Part shown: positions 18,188 to 27,717 of the stretch, piece by piece
Numbering within the stretch: position 1 is the first letter of the stretch
How the letters are laid out: each line of letters begins with the position of its first letter
Source of the DNA: Aureimonas ureilytica DSM 18598 = NBRC 106430
GTDB taxonomy: Bacteria > Pseudomonadota > Alphaproteobacteria > Rhizobiales > Rhizobiaceae
Assembly (NCBI RefSeq): GCF_000382705.1
Contig: NZ_ARQE01000002.1
Location: forward strand, 558,001-622,000
Direction of reading: 5' to 3'
DNA length: 64,000 nucleotides
Translations under genes and position numbers: made by a program
The notes under the pieces: model-generated
Told to the model about the DNA's origin: nothing
The model's input: only the letters and a program-made list of their open reading frames with translations
The model's database searches: none

Positions 18188-18222
18188 AAAAGGCCGCCGG
18201 CGTCACGCCGAGCGGCCTTTTT
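18188..18222. terminator. bidirectional terminator between bamE and nusB
   Basis: AAAAGGCCGC and GCGGCCTTTTT arms close over a GC-rich loop that also pairs internally. T runs occur on both strands, serving bamE from the left and nusB from the right. Confidence 0.85.
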
Positions 18223-18265
18223 CATGGGCGGTTCAGGGAGCCGGGTCGAGCCGGCCCGCCTTTCC

Positions 18266-18760
18266 TCAATCCTCGGCGCGCGCTTCCTGCCCGCGCCCTT
18301 CGCCGCGCGCCCGGCGGGCCACGCGGTCGAGCACGGCGTTGACGAGGCGCGGCTCCTCTTCGCTGTAGAAGGCCTTGGCGATATCGACATATTCGCTGAC
18401 GATCACGGCGATCGGCACGTCCTTGCGGCTCGTCACCTCATAGGCGCCGGCGCGCAGAATCGCGCGCAGCGTCGTGTCGAGGCGCGACAGGGGCCAATCG
18501 GACGTCAGCGAGGAATGAATCAGCGGGTCGATCGTGGTCTGGCTGCGCACCACGCCCGAGACGATGTCGCGGAACCAGGCCGCGTCCGCCTCGCGATAGG
18601 TGTCGCCGTCGAGCTCCCGGCCGAGGCGGAAGGATTCGTATTCCGCGACCGTCTCGAGGAGGCTCGTTCCGCCGACATCCATCTGGTAGAGGGCCTGGAC
18701 GGCGGCGAGGCGCGCCGCGCCGCGCTTGTTGGCGGGGCGCACGTTCTGGGGGTCGGACAT
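18266..18760 (-). CDS. nusB: transcription antitermination factor NusB
   Basis: This 164-residue NusB binds boxA RNA with NusE during rRNA antitermination. The N-terminus carries [20 protein letters not shown], the helical core has [20 protein letters not shown], and [20 protein letters not shown] closes the fold. The tail is Arg/Glu-rich. It begins 3 bases after the ribH stop, the usual ribH-nusB coupling. Confidence 0.96.
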   Translation of the reverse strand: MSDPQNVRPANKRGAARLAAVQALYQMDVGGTSLLETVAEYESFRLGRELDGDTYREADAAWFRDIVSGVVRSQTTIDPLIHSSLTSDWPLSRLDTTLRAILRAGAYEVTSRKDVPIAVIVSEYVDIAKAFYSEEEPRLVNAVLDRVARRARGEGRGQEARAED

Positions 18761-18763
18761 GGA

Positions 18764-19210
18764 TCAGGCCCCGAATCGCTGGCGAAGGGCGATCATGGTG
18801 AGCGCCGCTTCGGCCGCGCCCGCGCCCTTGTTCTTGCGATCCGGCCGCGCCCGCTCCAGCGCCTGCGCCTCGTTCTCGACGGTCAGGATGCCGTTGCCGA
18901 TGGCCACGCCGTCCTGCACCGTCAGATCCATGATGGCGCGGCTCGACTCGTTGGAGACGACCTCGAAATGATAGGTCTCGCCGCGAAGCACGGAGCCGAG
19001 CGCGACGAAGCCGTCATACTCGCGCCCGCCCTCTTCCGCGCCAGCCAGCGCGAAGGCGATGGCGGCCGGAATCTCCAGGGCGCCGGGCACGGTCACGACC
19101 TCGTAGGTCGCGCCGGCGGCGTCGAGATGGGCCTTGGCACCCTCCAGGAGGAAGTCTGCGAGATGCTCGTAGAAACGGGCCTCGACGATCAGGATATGCG
19201 GCGCGGACAT
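18764..19210 (-). CDS. ribH: 6,7-dimethyl-8-ribityllumazine synthase
   Basis: This 148-residue lumazine synthase catalyses the penultimate step of riboflavin synthesis and forms oligomeric shells. Family segments are [34 protein letters not shown] and [16 protein letters not shown], with the catalytic His in that last stretch. ATG 19210 is preferred over an upstream in-frame Met because it gives the normal N-terminus. A hairpin separates it from ribE upstream. Confidence 0.96.
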   Translation of the reverse strand: MSAPHILIVEARFYEHLADFLLEGAKAHLDAAGATYEVVTVPGALEIPAAIAFALAGAEEGGREYDGFVALGSVLRGETYHFEVVSNESSRAIMDLTVQDGVAIGNGILTVENEAQALERARPDRKNKGAGAAEAALTMIALRQRFGA

Positions 19211-19291
19211 GCGCGGTACCTTCCACAAAGCGAAGCGGCGACGCTCGGCTTGGGGAGGGACCGGGTCGGCACGCGAATTTCCAACAAATGC

Positions 19292-19323
19292 AAGGGCCGG
19301 CCGGCGTCAGCCGAACGGCCCTT
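19292..19323. terminator. hairpin between ribE and ribH
   Basis: AAGGGCCG and CGGCCCTT form an 8-base stem on the leftward transcript, but only a weak T run follows. It may be a partial terminator or RNA-processing site that sets ribE against ribH-nusB output. Confidence 0.45.
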
Positions 19324-19350
19324 AAACTCTAGGGGCGGGCGTTTCCCGCG

Positions 19351-19965
19351 TCAGGCGGGACGGCCGGCGCCGAACAAGCGTTCCGCATAGCGCGCAATCT
19401 GATCCACCTCAAGGTTCACCGAATCGCCAACCTGCTTTTCCCCCCAGGTGGTGACTTCCAGCGAGTGGCGGATCAGGAGCACGTCGAAGCGATCGCCTTC
19501 GACGCCGTTCACCGTCAGCGAGGTGCCGTCGAGACAGACCGAGCCCTTGGGCGCGACATAGCGCGACAGATGCGGCGGCGCTTCCAGCGTGAAGCGGACG
19601 GCCTCGCCCTCCTCCTCGCGTGCGACGATCTTCGCCTGCCCATCGACATGGCCCGACACGAGATGGCCGCCGAGTTCGTCGCCGACCTTCAGCGCGCGCT
19701 CCAGATTGATCCGCGTGCCCTCGCCCCAGCCGGCGGCGGTGGTGAGGCGCAGCGCTTCTTCCCAGGCCTCCATCTCGAACCAGCGGCTGTTGGCCCCCGC
19801 CTCGGGAAGCTTCGTCACCGTCAGGCAGACGCCCGAGCAGCTGATCGAGGCGCCGATCAGGATGGTTTCGGGATCGTAGACTGTTTCGACGCGAAAGCGC
19901 CGCCCCTCGTCCAGCGTCTCGACGGCGGTGATGCGGCCCACATCCGATACGATTCCCGTGAACAT
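19351..19965 (-). CDS. ribE: riboflavin synthase, alpha subunit
   Basis: This 204-residue riboflavin synthase dismutates two lumazine molecules to riboflavin. It has two lumazine-binding repeats: [12 protein letters not shown] with SISCSGVCLTVTK in the first, and GGHLVSGHVDGQAKIV with SVCLDGTSLTVNGVEGDRFD in the second. Its ATG at 19965 shares one base with the ribD stop (TGATG), so the two are translationally coupled. Confidence 0.96.
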   Translation of the reverse strand: MFTGIVSDVGRITAVETLDEGRRFRVETVYDPETILIGASISCSGVCLTVTKLPEAGANSRWFEMEAWEEALRLTTAAGWGEGTRINLERALKVGDELGGHLVSGHVDGQAKIVAREEEGEAVRFTLEAPPHLSRYVAPKGSVCLDGTSLTVNGVEGDRFDVLLIRHSLEVTTWGEKQVGDSVNLEVDQIARYAERLFGAGRPA

Positions 19966-21056
19966 CAGCGCTTCGACCTTTCCCATTCGACCCAGCGATC
20001 GGGCCCCAATCTCTCATCCCGGCCGCGCCGGAACCCGGCGGGCCGCAGGAATGCGGCCGGCGCCGGCACGCCGAGGCCGCCGATCGTGCGCTCGGAGCGA
20101 ACCGAGATCAGCCGGTCCACGAGCCCGGCTTCCAGAAATCCCGCCGCCAGAACCGGCCCGCCCTCGACCAGAACCGAGGCGATGCCGAGAGGCACGAGGC
20201 TTTGCAAAAACGCGCCGAGATCGTCCTGCGGCAGCGGCAGGAGCCGGCAGCCCATCGTCTCGAAAGGCGCGAGCCGGCCGGGCCGCGTTTCGGCCGTCGC
20301 CAGCCATGTCGGCACGTCGCGCGCCGTGCGCACGAGCGGGTGGTCGAGCGGCAGGCGAAGCCGGCGATCGAGCACGATGCGTTTGGGCGAACGGCGCTCG
20401 AGACCCGGCAAGCGGCAGGTCAGAAGCGGCCGGTCGGCGAGCGCCGTGCCCGCGCCGATCAGGATCGCGTCGCATTCGGCGCGAAGGAGATGGGTCTGAC
20501 GCCGGGCGATCGCGCCGGAAATGGCGACCTGCCCCTCCCCGGCCCGGCCCACGAGCCCATCCGCCGAAATGGCCATCTTGAGCGTGACGAAGGGCCGGCC
20601 GAGCCGGATGCGCGACAGAAAGCCCTCGAAGGGGCGCTCGCCCTCGGCATCGGCGGGGAAATGGGTGACGGCGACGCCGGCGGCCCGCAGGCGCGCGGCG
20701 CCTTGCCCGTTCACGCGCGAGTCCGGGTCGGCCGCGCCATAGACGACGCGCGCGACGCCGGCCTGAATGAGCGCGTCTGCGCAAGGGGGCGAGCGACCGT
20801 GGTGGGCGCAGGGCTCGAGCGTGACATAGGCGGTCGCCCCGCGCGCCTCCTCGCCCGCCTGCGCCAGCGCCACGCGCTCGGCATGGGGCCGCCCGCCGGG
20901 CGCGGTCACGCCCCGTCCGACGACCCGCCCGTCCGGCGAAACGATGAGGGCGCCGACGCTCGGATTGTCGTCCGTCAGGCCGACATGGCGGCGCGAGAGG
21001 CGGAGGGCGGCCGCCATCCAGCGCGCGTCGTCGGCGTTCCCCTCAGGATCGTTCAT
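19965..21056 (-). CDS. ribD: bifunctional riboflavin deaminase/reductase
   Basis: This 363-residue protein has an N-terminal deaminase domain (zinc site HAE and [11 protein letters not shown], about 80-110) and a C-terminal reductase domain (about 150-355, starting [12 protein letters not shown]). It performs two successive steps converting the pyrimidine precursor. Its start overlaps nrdR by 14 bases. The order nrdR-ribD-ribE-ribH-nusB is the conserved alphaproteobacterial operon. Confidence 0.95.
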   Translation of the reverse strand: MNDPEGNADDARWMAAALRLSRRHVGLTDDNPSVGALIVSPDGRVVGRGVTAPGGRPHAERVALAQAGEEARGATAYVTLEPCAHHGRSPPCADALIQAGVARVVYGAADPDSRVNGQGAARLRAAGVAVTHFPADAEGERPFEGFLSRIRLGRPFVTLKMAISADGLVGRAGEGQVAISGAIARRQTHLLRAECDAILIGAGTALADRPLLTCRLPGLERRSPKRIVLDRRLRLPLDHPLVRTARDVPTWLATAETRPGRLAPFETMGCRLLPLPQDDLGAFLQSLVPLGIASVLVEGGPVLAAGFLEAGLVDRLISVRSERTIGGLGVPAPAAFLRPAGFRRGRDERLGPDRWVEWERSKR

Positions 21057-21525
21057 CGTCGCTCGAAGCGATCGGATCGCTTTTCAGTTCCTCGATCACC
21101 GAGGCGAAATCGCGCGCTTCGCGGAAGTCGCGATAGACGGAGGCGAAGCGGACATAGGCGACATCGTCGAAATGGCGCAGCGCGTCCATCACCAGCCGGC
21201 CGATCAGCTCGGAGGGAATGTCCGTCTCGCCGCTGGATTCCAGCTGCCGCACGATGCCGGAGATCATCCGCTCGATGCGCTCGGCGTCCACCGCACGCTT
21301 GCGAAGCGCGGTGTGGACGGAACGCGCGAGCTTGTCCCGCTCGAAGGGCACGCGCCGGCCCGACTTCTTGACCACCATGAGGTCGCGAAGCTGGATGCGC
21401 TCGAAGGTCGTGAAACGACCGTTGCAATCGGGACAGATTCGCCGGCGACGAATCGCCCCGCCGTCCTCGGCGGGGCGTGAGTCCTTCACCTGGCTGTCCT
21501 GCGATCCGCAAAAGGGACAGCGCAT
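21043..21525 (-). CDS. nrdR: transcriptional repressor NrdR
   Basis: This 160-residue NrdR has an N-terminal zinc ribbon (C3, C6, C31, C34) followed by an ATP-cone ([20 protein letters not shown] onward). It represses ribonucleotide reductase genes in response to dATP/ATP. It lies 9 bases after the glyA stop and overlaps ribD by 14 bases, so it is likely transcribed with both. Confidence 0.97.
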   Translation of the reverse strand: MRCPFCGSQDSQVKDSRPAEDGGAIRRRRICPDCNGRFTTFERIQLRDLMVVKKSGRRVPFERDKLARSVHTALRKRAVDAERIERMISGIVRQLESSGETDIPSELIGRLVMDALRHFDDVAYVRFASVYRDFREARDFASVIEELKSDPIASSDDERS

Positions 21526-21534
21526 GAAGCGCCG

Positions 21535-22854
21535 TCAGCCGAGGGTGGCGTAGATCGGGAAGCGCGCGGTCAAGGCCTCGACCTTGCTCTTCACGCGGGC
21601 TTCCGTCGCGGCGTTGCCCTCTTCGGAATTGGCGGCCTTCAGACCGTCCAGCACCTCGACGATCAGGCGGCCGACTTCCTCGAACTCCGCCACGCCGAAG
21701 CCGCGCGTCGTCGCCGCCGGCGTGCCGACGCGGATGCCGGAGGTGATCGTCGGCTTTTCCGGATCGTTGGGAACGCCGTTCTTGTTGCAGGTGATGCCGG
21801 CGCGGCCGAGCGCGATCTCGGTGGACTTGCCGGTCAGCATCTTGGGACGCAGGTCCACCAGCATGAGGTGGGTGTCCGTGCCGCCCGACACGATGTCGAG
21901 CCCGCCTTCGCGCAGGACGCGCGCCAGCGCGTTGGCATTGTCCACCACGGCCTTGATGTAGGTGCGGTAGGCGGGCTGCAGCGCCTCGCCGAAGGCGACC
22001 GCCTTGCCGGCGATGACATGCATGAGCGGGCCGCCCTGCAGGCCGGGGAAGATCGCCGAATTGATCTTCTTGGCGATCTCCTCGTCATTGGTCAGAACGA
22101 GGCCGCCGCGCGGGCCGCGCAGGGTCTTGTGCGTCGTCGAGGTCGCGACATGCGCGTGCGGGAACGGGCTCGGATGCTGGCCGCCCGCCACGAGGCCGGC
22201 GAAATGCGCCATGTCGACCCAGAGATAGGCGCCGACCGCATCGGCGATCTGCCGGAACCGGGCGAAATCGATCTGGCGCGAATAGGCCGAGCCGCCCGCA
22301 ACGATGATCTCGGGCTTGTGCTCATGCGCCAGACGCTCGACCTGATCGTAGTCGATGAGGCCGGTGGCGAGGTCGAGCCCGTACTGCACCGCGTTGAACC
22401 AGCGGCCCGACAGGTTGGGCTTGGCGCCGTGCGTCAGGTGGCCGCCGGCATCGAGGCTCATGCCGAGCAGCGTCGCGCCCGGCTTGGAAAGCGCGAGAAG
22501 CACGGCCTGGTTCGCCTGGCTGCCGCTGCTCGGCTGAACATTGGCGAAGCCGCAGCCGAAGAGCTCCTTGGCGCGGTCGATCGCGAGCTGCTCCACGACG
22601 TCCACGAACTCGCAGCCGCCGTAGTAGCGACGGCCGGGATAGCCCTCGGCATACTTGTTGGTGAGCACCGAGCCCTGCGCTTCCAGAACCGCGCGCGAGA
22701 CGATGTTCTCCGAGGCGATCAGCTCGATCTCGTGCTGCTGGCGGTGCAACTCGTTGCGCATCGCTGCGAAGAGATCCGGGTCCACCGTCGCGATACCATC
22801 GCCGAAGAACGGGTCGAGGCGGGGCGACGTGTCCATTACGGGGGCTTGCGACAT
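21535..22854 (-). CDS. glyA: serine hydroxymethyltransferase
   Basis: This 439-residue PLP enzyme interconverts serine and glycine with tetrahydrofolate. The PLP-lysine motif [14 protein letters not shown] is intact, and the N-terminal [20 protein letters not shown] and [15 protein letters not shown] segments are standard. ATG 22854 is preceded by GGAGG a few bases upstream; the frame continues 20 codons further without homologous sequence. It is the first gene of the leftward operon that leads into nrdR and the rib genes. Confidence 0.97.
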   Translation of the reverse strand: MSQAPVMDTSPRLDPFFGDGIATVDPDLFAAMRNELHRQQHEIELIASENIVSRAVLEAQGSVLTNKYAEGYPGRRYYGGCEFVDVVEQLAIDRAKELFGCGFANVQPSSGSQANQAVLLALSKPGATLLGMSLDAGGHLTHGAKPNLSGRWFNAVQYGLDLATGLIDYDQVERLAHEHKPEIIVAGGSAYSRQIDFARFRQIADAVGAYLWVDMAHFAGLVAGGQHPSPFPHAHVATSTTHKTLRGPRGGLVLTNDEEIAKKINSAIFPGLQGGPLMHVIAGKAVAFGEALQPAYRTYIKAVVDNANALARVLREGGLDIVSGGTDTHLMLVDLRPKMLTGKSTEIALGRAGITCNKNGVPNDPEKPTITSGIRVGTPAATTRGFGVAEFEEVGRLIVEVLDGLKAANSEEGNAATEARVKSKVEALTARFPIYATLG

Positions 22855-22949
22855 GGGAACCTCCTGATCGCCGCCGGAAACGATCCATTCCGGCCGGTTT
22901 CGGGCGCTTAACACGTTCTGGAGCCTTGGCCAACCGGATGATGCGCAAC

Positions 22950-22984
22950 GAAAAAAGGCCGGACATCAAGTCCGACCTCTTTTG
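22950..22984 (-). terminator. terminator after the L,D-transpeptidase gene
   Basis: On the leftward strand arms GAGGTCGGAC and GTCCGGCCT form a stem with one mismatch, followed by TTTTTT. It separates the transpeptidase gene from glyA. Confidence 0.8.
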
Positions 22985-23014
22985 TCGTAAGCAGAAAAAA
23001 CGGCGCGAAAAAAA

Positions 23015-24346
23015 TCAGTAGGGCAGGTCGGCGCTCGCCTGTTCGCCCGCCGAATAGGCCGTGGTCTGGAGACGGTTCATGGCGAGCTGCGCATTGCCGT
23101 CGAGATGGTAGATGTCGTCGCGGAACTGCACCACGGTCGGGTCGGTGGCCCAGGCCGTCAGATAGGTAAAGTGCAGCGGCACGGGGTTCGTCAGGTTCAC
23201 GTCCTGGCGGGTGCGGGCGGCGATGGTCTTCTCGATCGCCGCGCGATCCCAGCCCGGCGTGTCACGCGCCAGCCAGACGATGAGGTCGCGCACGTTCTGC
23301 ACGCGCACGCAGCCCGACGATTCGAAGCGCATGAGCTGCGAGAACACGCTCTGCTGCGGCGTGTCGTGCATGTAGACGGCGTGCGGGTTCGGGAAGTTGA
23401 TCTTCACCGAGGACATCGCGTTCATCCGGCCTGGATTCTGGCGGAAGAGATACTTCACCGCCTCGTCCGTGTTCCAGTTGATCGTCTCGGGCGGAATGAC
23501 GCTGCCGTCCGCCGCGTAGATGATGATGTCGTTGCGCGTGAGGTAGGTCGGGTCCTTCTGCATGAGCGGGATGATGTCCTTGCGGACGATCGAGGCCGGC
23601 GCATGCCAGTAGGGATTGAGGTTGAGATTGGTGATCTTCGAATCGAGGATCGGCGTCTGACGGTCGATCTTGCCGACGACTGCCGTGTGGCGCTGCGCGA
23701 CGCGGCCGTTCTCCACCGCCTCGATCGCCGCGGCCGGGATGTTGACCATCACGAAGCGGCCCGAATCGATCTGGATCTTCTGGAGCCGGTCGATATTTGT
23801 GTAGAGCTGGTTGAGGCGCACGTCGGCCGGCACGTTGAGCGCCTTGAACGTGTATTCGCCGACCGCGCCGTCCGCCGGGAGGCCGTGGCGCGCCTGGAAG
23901 CGCTTCACCGCCGCGTCGACATAGGTGTCGAAGGCGCTGGAATTGCCGGCTTCGCGATCGAGATCGCCCGACACGGCCAGACGCTGGCGCAGCGCCGGCA
24001 CGGCCGGGCTTTCGGCGCCGAGGCCCAGCTTGGCATTGTCGGGAACCTGCGGCCAGCCGCCGGCCGAGACGATCTGCTGATAATGGCCGACCGCCCCCTG
24101 CATGGAGGACAGCGTTTCCGGCGAGAAGACCGGCTGATAGGAGGCGACATTGCGAACGCTGGCGGCGCGCGTGTCGAACTGGTCCGTCCAGCCACCGCGA
24201 TTGGGGGCGGTCAGGACGCCCTCCAGCGCGCTTTGCGCCCGCGCCGCTCCGGCAAAGGCCGCCGCACCCGCCACCGTCGCCGCACCCGTCAGGAAACGAC
24301 GACGCGACATGCCTTCAAGCACCCGGTCGGACCTGCTCTTCGTCAT
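23015..24346 (-). CDS. L,D-transpeptidase (YcbB-type, Tat-exported)
   Basis: This 443-residue enzyme starts with a twin-arginine signal (MSRRRFLTGAATVAG) and a cleavage site near AARAQ. A peptidoglycan-binding-like helix segment follows (AVKRFQARHGLPADGAVGEY, about 205-230). The YkuD catalytic domain comes next, with the conserved His in YMHDTP and C346 in ESSGCVRV. It should form 3-3 crosslinks or attach proteins to peptidoglycan in the periplasm. It lies downstream of the MarR-type regulator LdtR, in the arrangement of the ldtR-ldtP pair of Liberibacter and rhizobia. Its start, ATG 24346, lies 315 bases from the ldtR stop and it has its own terminator. Confidence 0.93.
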   Translation of the reverse strand: MTKSRSDRVLEGMSRRRFLTGAATVAGAAAFAGAARAQSALEGVLTAPNRGGWTDQFDTRAASVRNVASYQPVFSPETLSSMQGAVGHYQQIVSAGGWPQVPDNAKLGLGAESPAVPALRQRLAVSGDLDREAGNSSAFDTYVDAAVKRFQARHGLPADGAVGEYTFKALNVPADVRLNQLYTNIDRLQKIQIDSGRFVMVNIPAAAIEAVENGRVAQRHTAVVGKIDRQTPILDSKITNLNLNPYWHAPASIVRKDIIPLMQKDPTYLTRNDIIIYAADGSVIPPETINWNTDEAVKYLFRQNPGRMNAMSSVKINFPNPHAVYMHDTPQQSVFSQLMRFESSGCVRVQNVRDLIVWLARDTPGWDRAAIEKTIAARTRQDVNLTNPVPLHFTYLTAWATDPTVVQFRDDIYHLDGNAQLAMNRLQTTAYSAGEQASADLPY

Positions 24347-24661
24347 GGAATCCTCTCGATACGTTTTCGCCCGTTCGCGTCGACCTCTTCCTAAGGGCAA
24401 CGTGGTAAACCAACCGGAAACGGGTCGCACACGAACCCGCGATCGATGCGTTGCGGGTGACATGACGTTGAAAGCGCATCGAAATAGGGCGAAAGCGTGG
24501 ACCCCGCGCCCGGCACCGCCCCATCCAACGAGACTGTGACGAGCTGTTGCCCGAAAGCCCCTTACAGAGGCGCCGAAAGCAAAAGCCCTGCAACCGGTGG
24601 GGCCGGTCGCAGGGCAAGTCGGAAACGGCACGGACTGGAGAACGTAGCCGTTTCCTGCCTT
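24347..24661. promoter_or_regulatory. ldtR to transpeptidase intergenic region
   Basis: The 315 bases between ldtR and the transpeptidase gene hold the ldtR terminator (24581-24615) and then about 230 bases that must carry the transpeptidase promoter. By analogy with Liberibacter, LdtR would bind here. I do not see a clear palindrome by eye. Confidence 0.5.
24581..24615 (-). terminator. terminator after ldtR
   Basis: On the leftward strand GCCCTGCGACCGG and CCGGTTGCAGGGC form a 13-base stem with one G-T pair, followed by TTTTGC. Confidence 0.85.
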
Positions 24662-25171
24662 TTACAGGCGATACATGATCGAATCGTTCCAGAAGCGGTC
24701 GAGGCGCTGGAGCGACTTGTTCATCTTCTGGAACTCGCCCTCGTCCAGGCCGCCCACCTTGTCGATCGAGCCGATATGGCGATCGTAGAGTTCGGCGACG
24801 ATTTCGGCGACTTCGCGGCCGGCCTTGGTCAGCGACACGCGAACCGCGCGGCGGTCGACGCGGGACTTCTGGTGGTCGATGAAGCCGAGCTCGACGAGCT
24901 TCTTCAGGTTGTAGGAGACATTGGAGCCCAGATAGAAGCCCCGCGAGCGCAGTTCGCCCGCCGTCAGCACCGCATCGCCGATGTTGAACAGGAGCAGGGC
25001 CTGAACGGCGTTGATGTCGGTGCGCCCGTTGCGGTCGAACTCGTCCTTGATGACGTCCAGCAGCCGGCGGTGAAGCCGCTCGACCAGCTGGAGCGTCTCG
25101 AGATAAAGGGACTTCAGTTCAACCTTCTCGACCGGAGGCTGAATCTCGCGGCGGGCTTGCGTCGATGACAT
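24662..25171 (-). CDS. ldtR: MarR-family transcriptional regulator LdtR
   Basis: This 169-residue winged-helix protein has DINAVQALLLFNIGDAVLTA, then GSNVSYNLKKLVELGFIDHQ (recognition helix) and SRVDRRAVRVSLTKAGRE (wing), and a C-terminal dimerisation helix. The sequence and its place beside an L,D-transpeptidase match LdtR, which in Liberibacter and Sinorhizobium activates the transpeptidase gene and affects stress tolerance. The 168 bases upstream (25172-25339) are unusually AT-rich for this window and likely hold its promoter. Confidence 0.93.
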   Translation of the reverse strand: MSSTQARREIQPPVEKVELKSLYLETLQLVERLHRRLLDVIKDEFDRNGRTDINAVQALLLFNIGDAVLTAGELRSRGFYLGSNVSYNLKKLVELGFIDHQKSRVDRRAVRVSLTKAGREVAEIVAELYDRHIGSIDKVGGLDEGEFQKMNKSLQRLDRFWNDSIMYRL

Positions 25172-25339
25172 GAGAACGGCTCCGTTGTTGCTTGGCGTAG
25201 GTCTCTTTCGACCTCTTCTTGTCGTCCAAACTAGCGGCCGCCCCTAAAATTCGACTTAAACGTCTGCGTTAACGAATTCTAGCCTTCGTCGTTTACGATT
25301 TTTGCTTAACAAACCCTGTCCGGAGATGGTGATATTTCG

Positions 25340-25756
25340 TTAAGATTGTCGACGCGCTTCGAGAAACGCGACGATCCGCAACATCGCCAGGAGCCCGAGC
25401 CCGGCGAGGTTGAGGGAGACGGCGAGCATCTCGCCGCCGAAGAGATGCGGAAAGCCGATATGCATGACCATCTCGACGAGCGTCAGGAGAACCCAGATCA
25501 CCGAGCCCCAGGAGGCCAGGAGCCACAGGCCGATCCCGGCGACGGGATAGAGCACCGCCAGCGTCGGCGCGGCGAAGCGCCACCACACGGGCATGAGGTC
25601 GAAGCGCCAGAGCGGCCCGTCGAAAAGGCCGATCAGCCGCACCCAATAGACCAGCCCCATGGCGAAGAGCGCCATGCCCGCGATGCGGCACAGGCACACC
25701 GTCAGGGTCCGGTTCAGGGTCTTTTCGCGGTCCCGCTTGAAAGGTTCGATCGTCAT
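25340..25756 (-). CDS. DUF6163-like four-helix membrane protein
   Basis: This 138-residue integral membrane protein has four hydrophobic segments at about 20-40, 58-75, 79-98 and 105-130 and a basic N-terminus. It resembles the DUF6163 proteins encoded beside ldtR in rhizobia; I make this family call from memory of context and topology. Function is unknown. It is leftward and upstream of ldtR with a 168-base gap. Confidence 0.75.
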   Translation of the reverse strand: MTIEPFKRDREKTLNRTLTVCLCRIAGMALFAMGLVYWVRLIGLFDGPLWRFDLMPVWWRFAAPTLAVLYPVAGIGLWLLASWGSVIWVLLTLVEMVMHIGFPHLFGGEMLAVSLNLAGLGLLAMLRIVAFLEARRQS

Positions 25757-26038
25757 CTCTGGCGTCCGTCACCTCCCGGACGGGCGCAGGAGCGAATCGA
25801 AGAGCGGTGGCGTCATGAAAGGCATCCCGTATCGCGGCTCCGGCCGATGGCGGACCGGCTCCCGCCTCCAGACGTAGAGCAAATGGCTCCGAGATGGCAG
25901 AGCGCGGGTGATTTTTCCGGTCGCACGGTTTCGTCAGCCGGACCCGAGGACTAGATTGAGGCCGGGGATTCGAGGCCGATGCGACCGCCCTTCCCCGTCT
26001 CATCCGTTTCGGCCCACCATCCGCACGAGCCCTTTCCC

Positions 26039-27061
26039 ATGAAGAACGACGCCACGCTTTCGCGCACCATCGACCAGATCACCGGCGGCACCCGCCTGCG
26101 CCGTCTGCGGCAGACCGAGTGGGCGCGCCGCCTCGTGCGCGAGAGCGATGTCGGCGTGAACGATCTGATCTGGCCGATCTTCGTGCGCGAGGGCGACGGC
26201 GCGCCCGAGCCGGTCGCCTCCATGCCCGGCGTGTTCCGATACTCCGTGCGCGGCTGCGTCGAAGCCGCCCAGCGCGCCGCGGAACTCGGCATTCCCGTGG
26301 TGGCGCTGTTTCCCTTCACCGGCACCGATCTTCGCGACGAAACCGGCAGCCAGGCGGTGAACCCGGACAATCTCGTCTGCCGCGCGACGCGCGCCATCAA
26401 GGACGCCGTGCCCGAGATCGGCATTCTCTGCGACGTCGCGCTCGACCCCTACACGAGCCACGGGCATGACGGGCTGGTGCGGGACGGACGCATTCTCAAC
26501 GACGAGACCGTGGAAGTCCTGTGCCGGCAGGCGGTCGTGCAGGCGCAAGCCGGCTGCGACATCATCGGCCCCTCGGACATGATGGACGGGCGCGTCGCCT
26601 GCATCCGCGCCGCGCTCGACGGCGCGGGCCTGCGCGACACGATGATCATGTCCTATGCCGCGAAATACGCCTCCGCCTTCTATGGCCCGTTCCGCGATGC
26701 GGTCGGCTCGACGGGCGCTCTGAAGGGCGACAAGCGCACCTATCAGATGGACATGGGCAACACGGACGAGGCGCTGCGCGAGGCCGCGCAGGACATCGCC
26801 GAGGGCGCCGACATGATCATGGTGAAGCCCGGCATGCCCTATCTCGACATCCTCGCTCGGCTGGTCGAGGAATTTCGCATGCCGACCTTCGCCTATCAGA
26901 CCTCGGGCGAATATTCGGTCATCATGGCCGCGGCGCAGAACGGCTGGATCGACGGGGACCGGGCGATGTTCGAATCGCTGCGCGCCTTCAAGCGGGCCGG
27001 CGCGAGCGGCATCCTCTCCTATTTCTCGCCGCGCGTCGCCGAGGCCCTTCGCGCGCGCTGA
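26039..27061 (+). CDS. hemB: porphobilinogen synthase (delta-aminolevulinic acid dehydratase)
   Basis: This 340-residue HemB condenses two 5-aminolevulinate molecules for tetrapyrrole synthesis. Active-site lysines are K209 (SYAAKYAS) and K263 (MVKPGMP). The metal-site segment reads DVALDPYTSHGHDG, with Asp/Ala where zinc enzymes have Cys, so it is the Mg2+/K+-dependent type usual in alphaproteobacteria. ATG 26039 is chosen; an upstream Met at 25979 would add 20 residues of weak character. Confidence 0.96.
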   Translation: MKNDATLSRTIDQITGGTRLRRLRQTEWARRLVRESDVGVNDLIWPIFVREGDGAPEPVASMPGVFRYSVRGCVEAAQRAAELGIPVVALFPFTGTDLRDETGSQAVNPDNLVCRATRAIKDAVPEIGILCDVALDPYTSHGHDGLVRDGRILNDETVEVLCRQAVVQAQAGCDIIGPSDMMDGRVACIRAALDGAGLRDTMIMSYAAKYASAFYGPFRDAVGSTGALKGDKRTYQMDMGNTDEALREAAQDIAEGADMIMVKPGMPYLDILARLVEEFRMPTFAYQTSGEYSVIMAAAQNGWIDGDRAMFESLRAFKRAGASGILSYFSPRVAEALRAR

Positions 27062-27125
27062 CGGAGTTGAGTTTCGGGCGCGGCGTTCCCATCTGTTTCG
27101 TCAGAACCGGAGGAACACCGCCCCC

Positions 27126-27590
27126 ATGAGCAACGCCACGTCCTACAACCCCGCCAGCTCCTGGCTCGACGAGCCGCGCGCCTATTCGGGCGTGCGGACG
27201 CGGCGCAGCCTCGCCTTTCTGGTGGACTATTCCATCGTCCTGCTTCTCTGCATTCCCATGGGTTTCCTGATCGGGGTGCTCGGCATTCTGACGCTGGGCC
27301 TCGGCTGGATGCTCTATGCGATCATCTTCCCGCTGGTCGCCCTGCCCTACGTGACCTTCACGCTCGGCGGCTCCAGCCAGGCGACGCCCGGCATGCGCCT
27401 GTTCGACCTGCGTCTGGAGCGTCTCGACGGCCGGCGCGTCGATCCCGCGCTCGGCGCGGCGCACAGCATCCTGTTCTGGGCGGCCGGCGTCCTGACCTCG
27501 GGTTTCATCGTCCTCCTCGCCCTGTTCACGCCGCGCAAGCAGTTGCTTCAGGACCTGCTTCTGGGCACCGTCGTGGTGCGCCGGAGCTGA
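27126..27590 (+). CDS. RDD family membrane protein
   Basis: This 154-residue protein has three hydrophobic segments and the RDD signature at the first helix (RRSLAFLVDYSIVLLL) with the later Asp in LRLERLDGRRVD. RDD proteins are small membrane proteins; some have been linked to ion transport. Start ATG 27126 has GGAGGAACACC upstream. It is 64 bases after hemB and may share its transcript. Confidence 0.88.
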   Translation: MSNATSYNPASSWLDEPRAYSGVRTRRSLAFLVDYSIVLLLCIPMGFLIGVLGILTLGLGWMLYAIIFPLVALPYVTFTLGGSSQATPGMRLFDLRLERLDGRRVDPALGAAHSILFWAAGVLTSGFIVLLALFTPRKQLLQDLLLGTVVVRRS

Positions 27591-27717
27591 TCACCCGTAA
27601 GACCTGAGGCGCGACCACGCGGCGCCCTTTCCAACGCGTGCCTCTGGCCCCACACTGAGTGAGAAACGTCGGCGCAACCCTTGCGCCGGCGCCCGGACGA
27701 CGAGGCGGGCGGACCCC

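Noticed and set aside
21057-21534. FMN riboswitch ahead of the riboflavin genes
   Set aside because: ribD overlaps nrdR and there is no leader that could hold an RFN element.
25256-25272. Paired TTAA boxes upstream of ldtR as a CtrA site
   Set aside because: Spacing is 9 bases and not the 7 of the consensus, and the region is AT-rich enough to give such pairs by chance.
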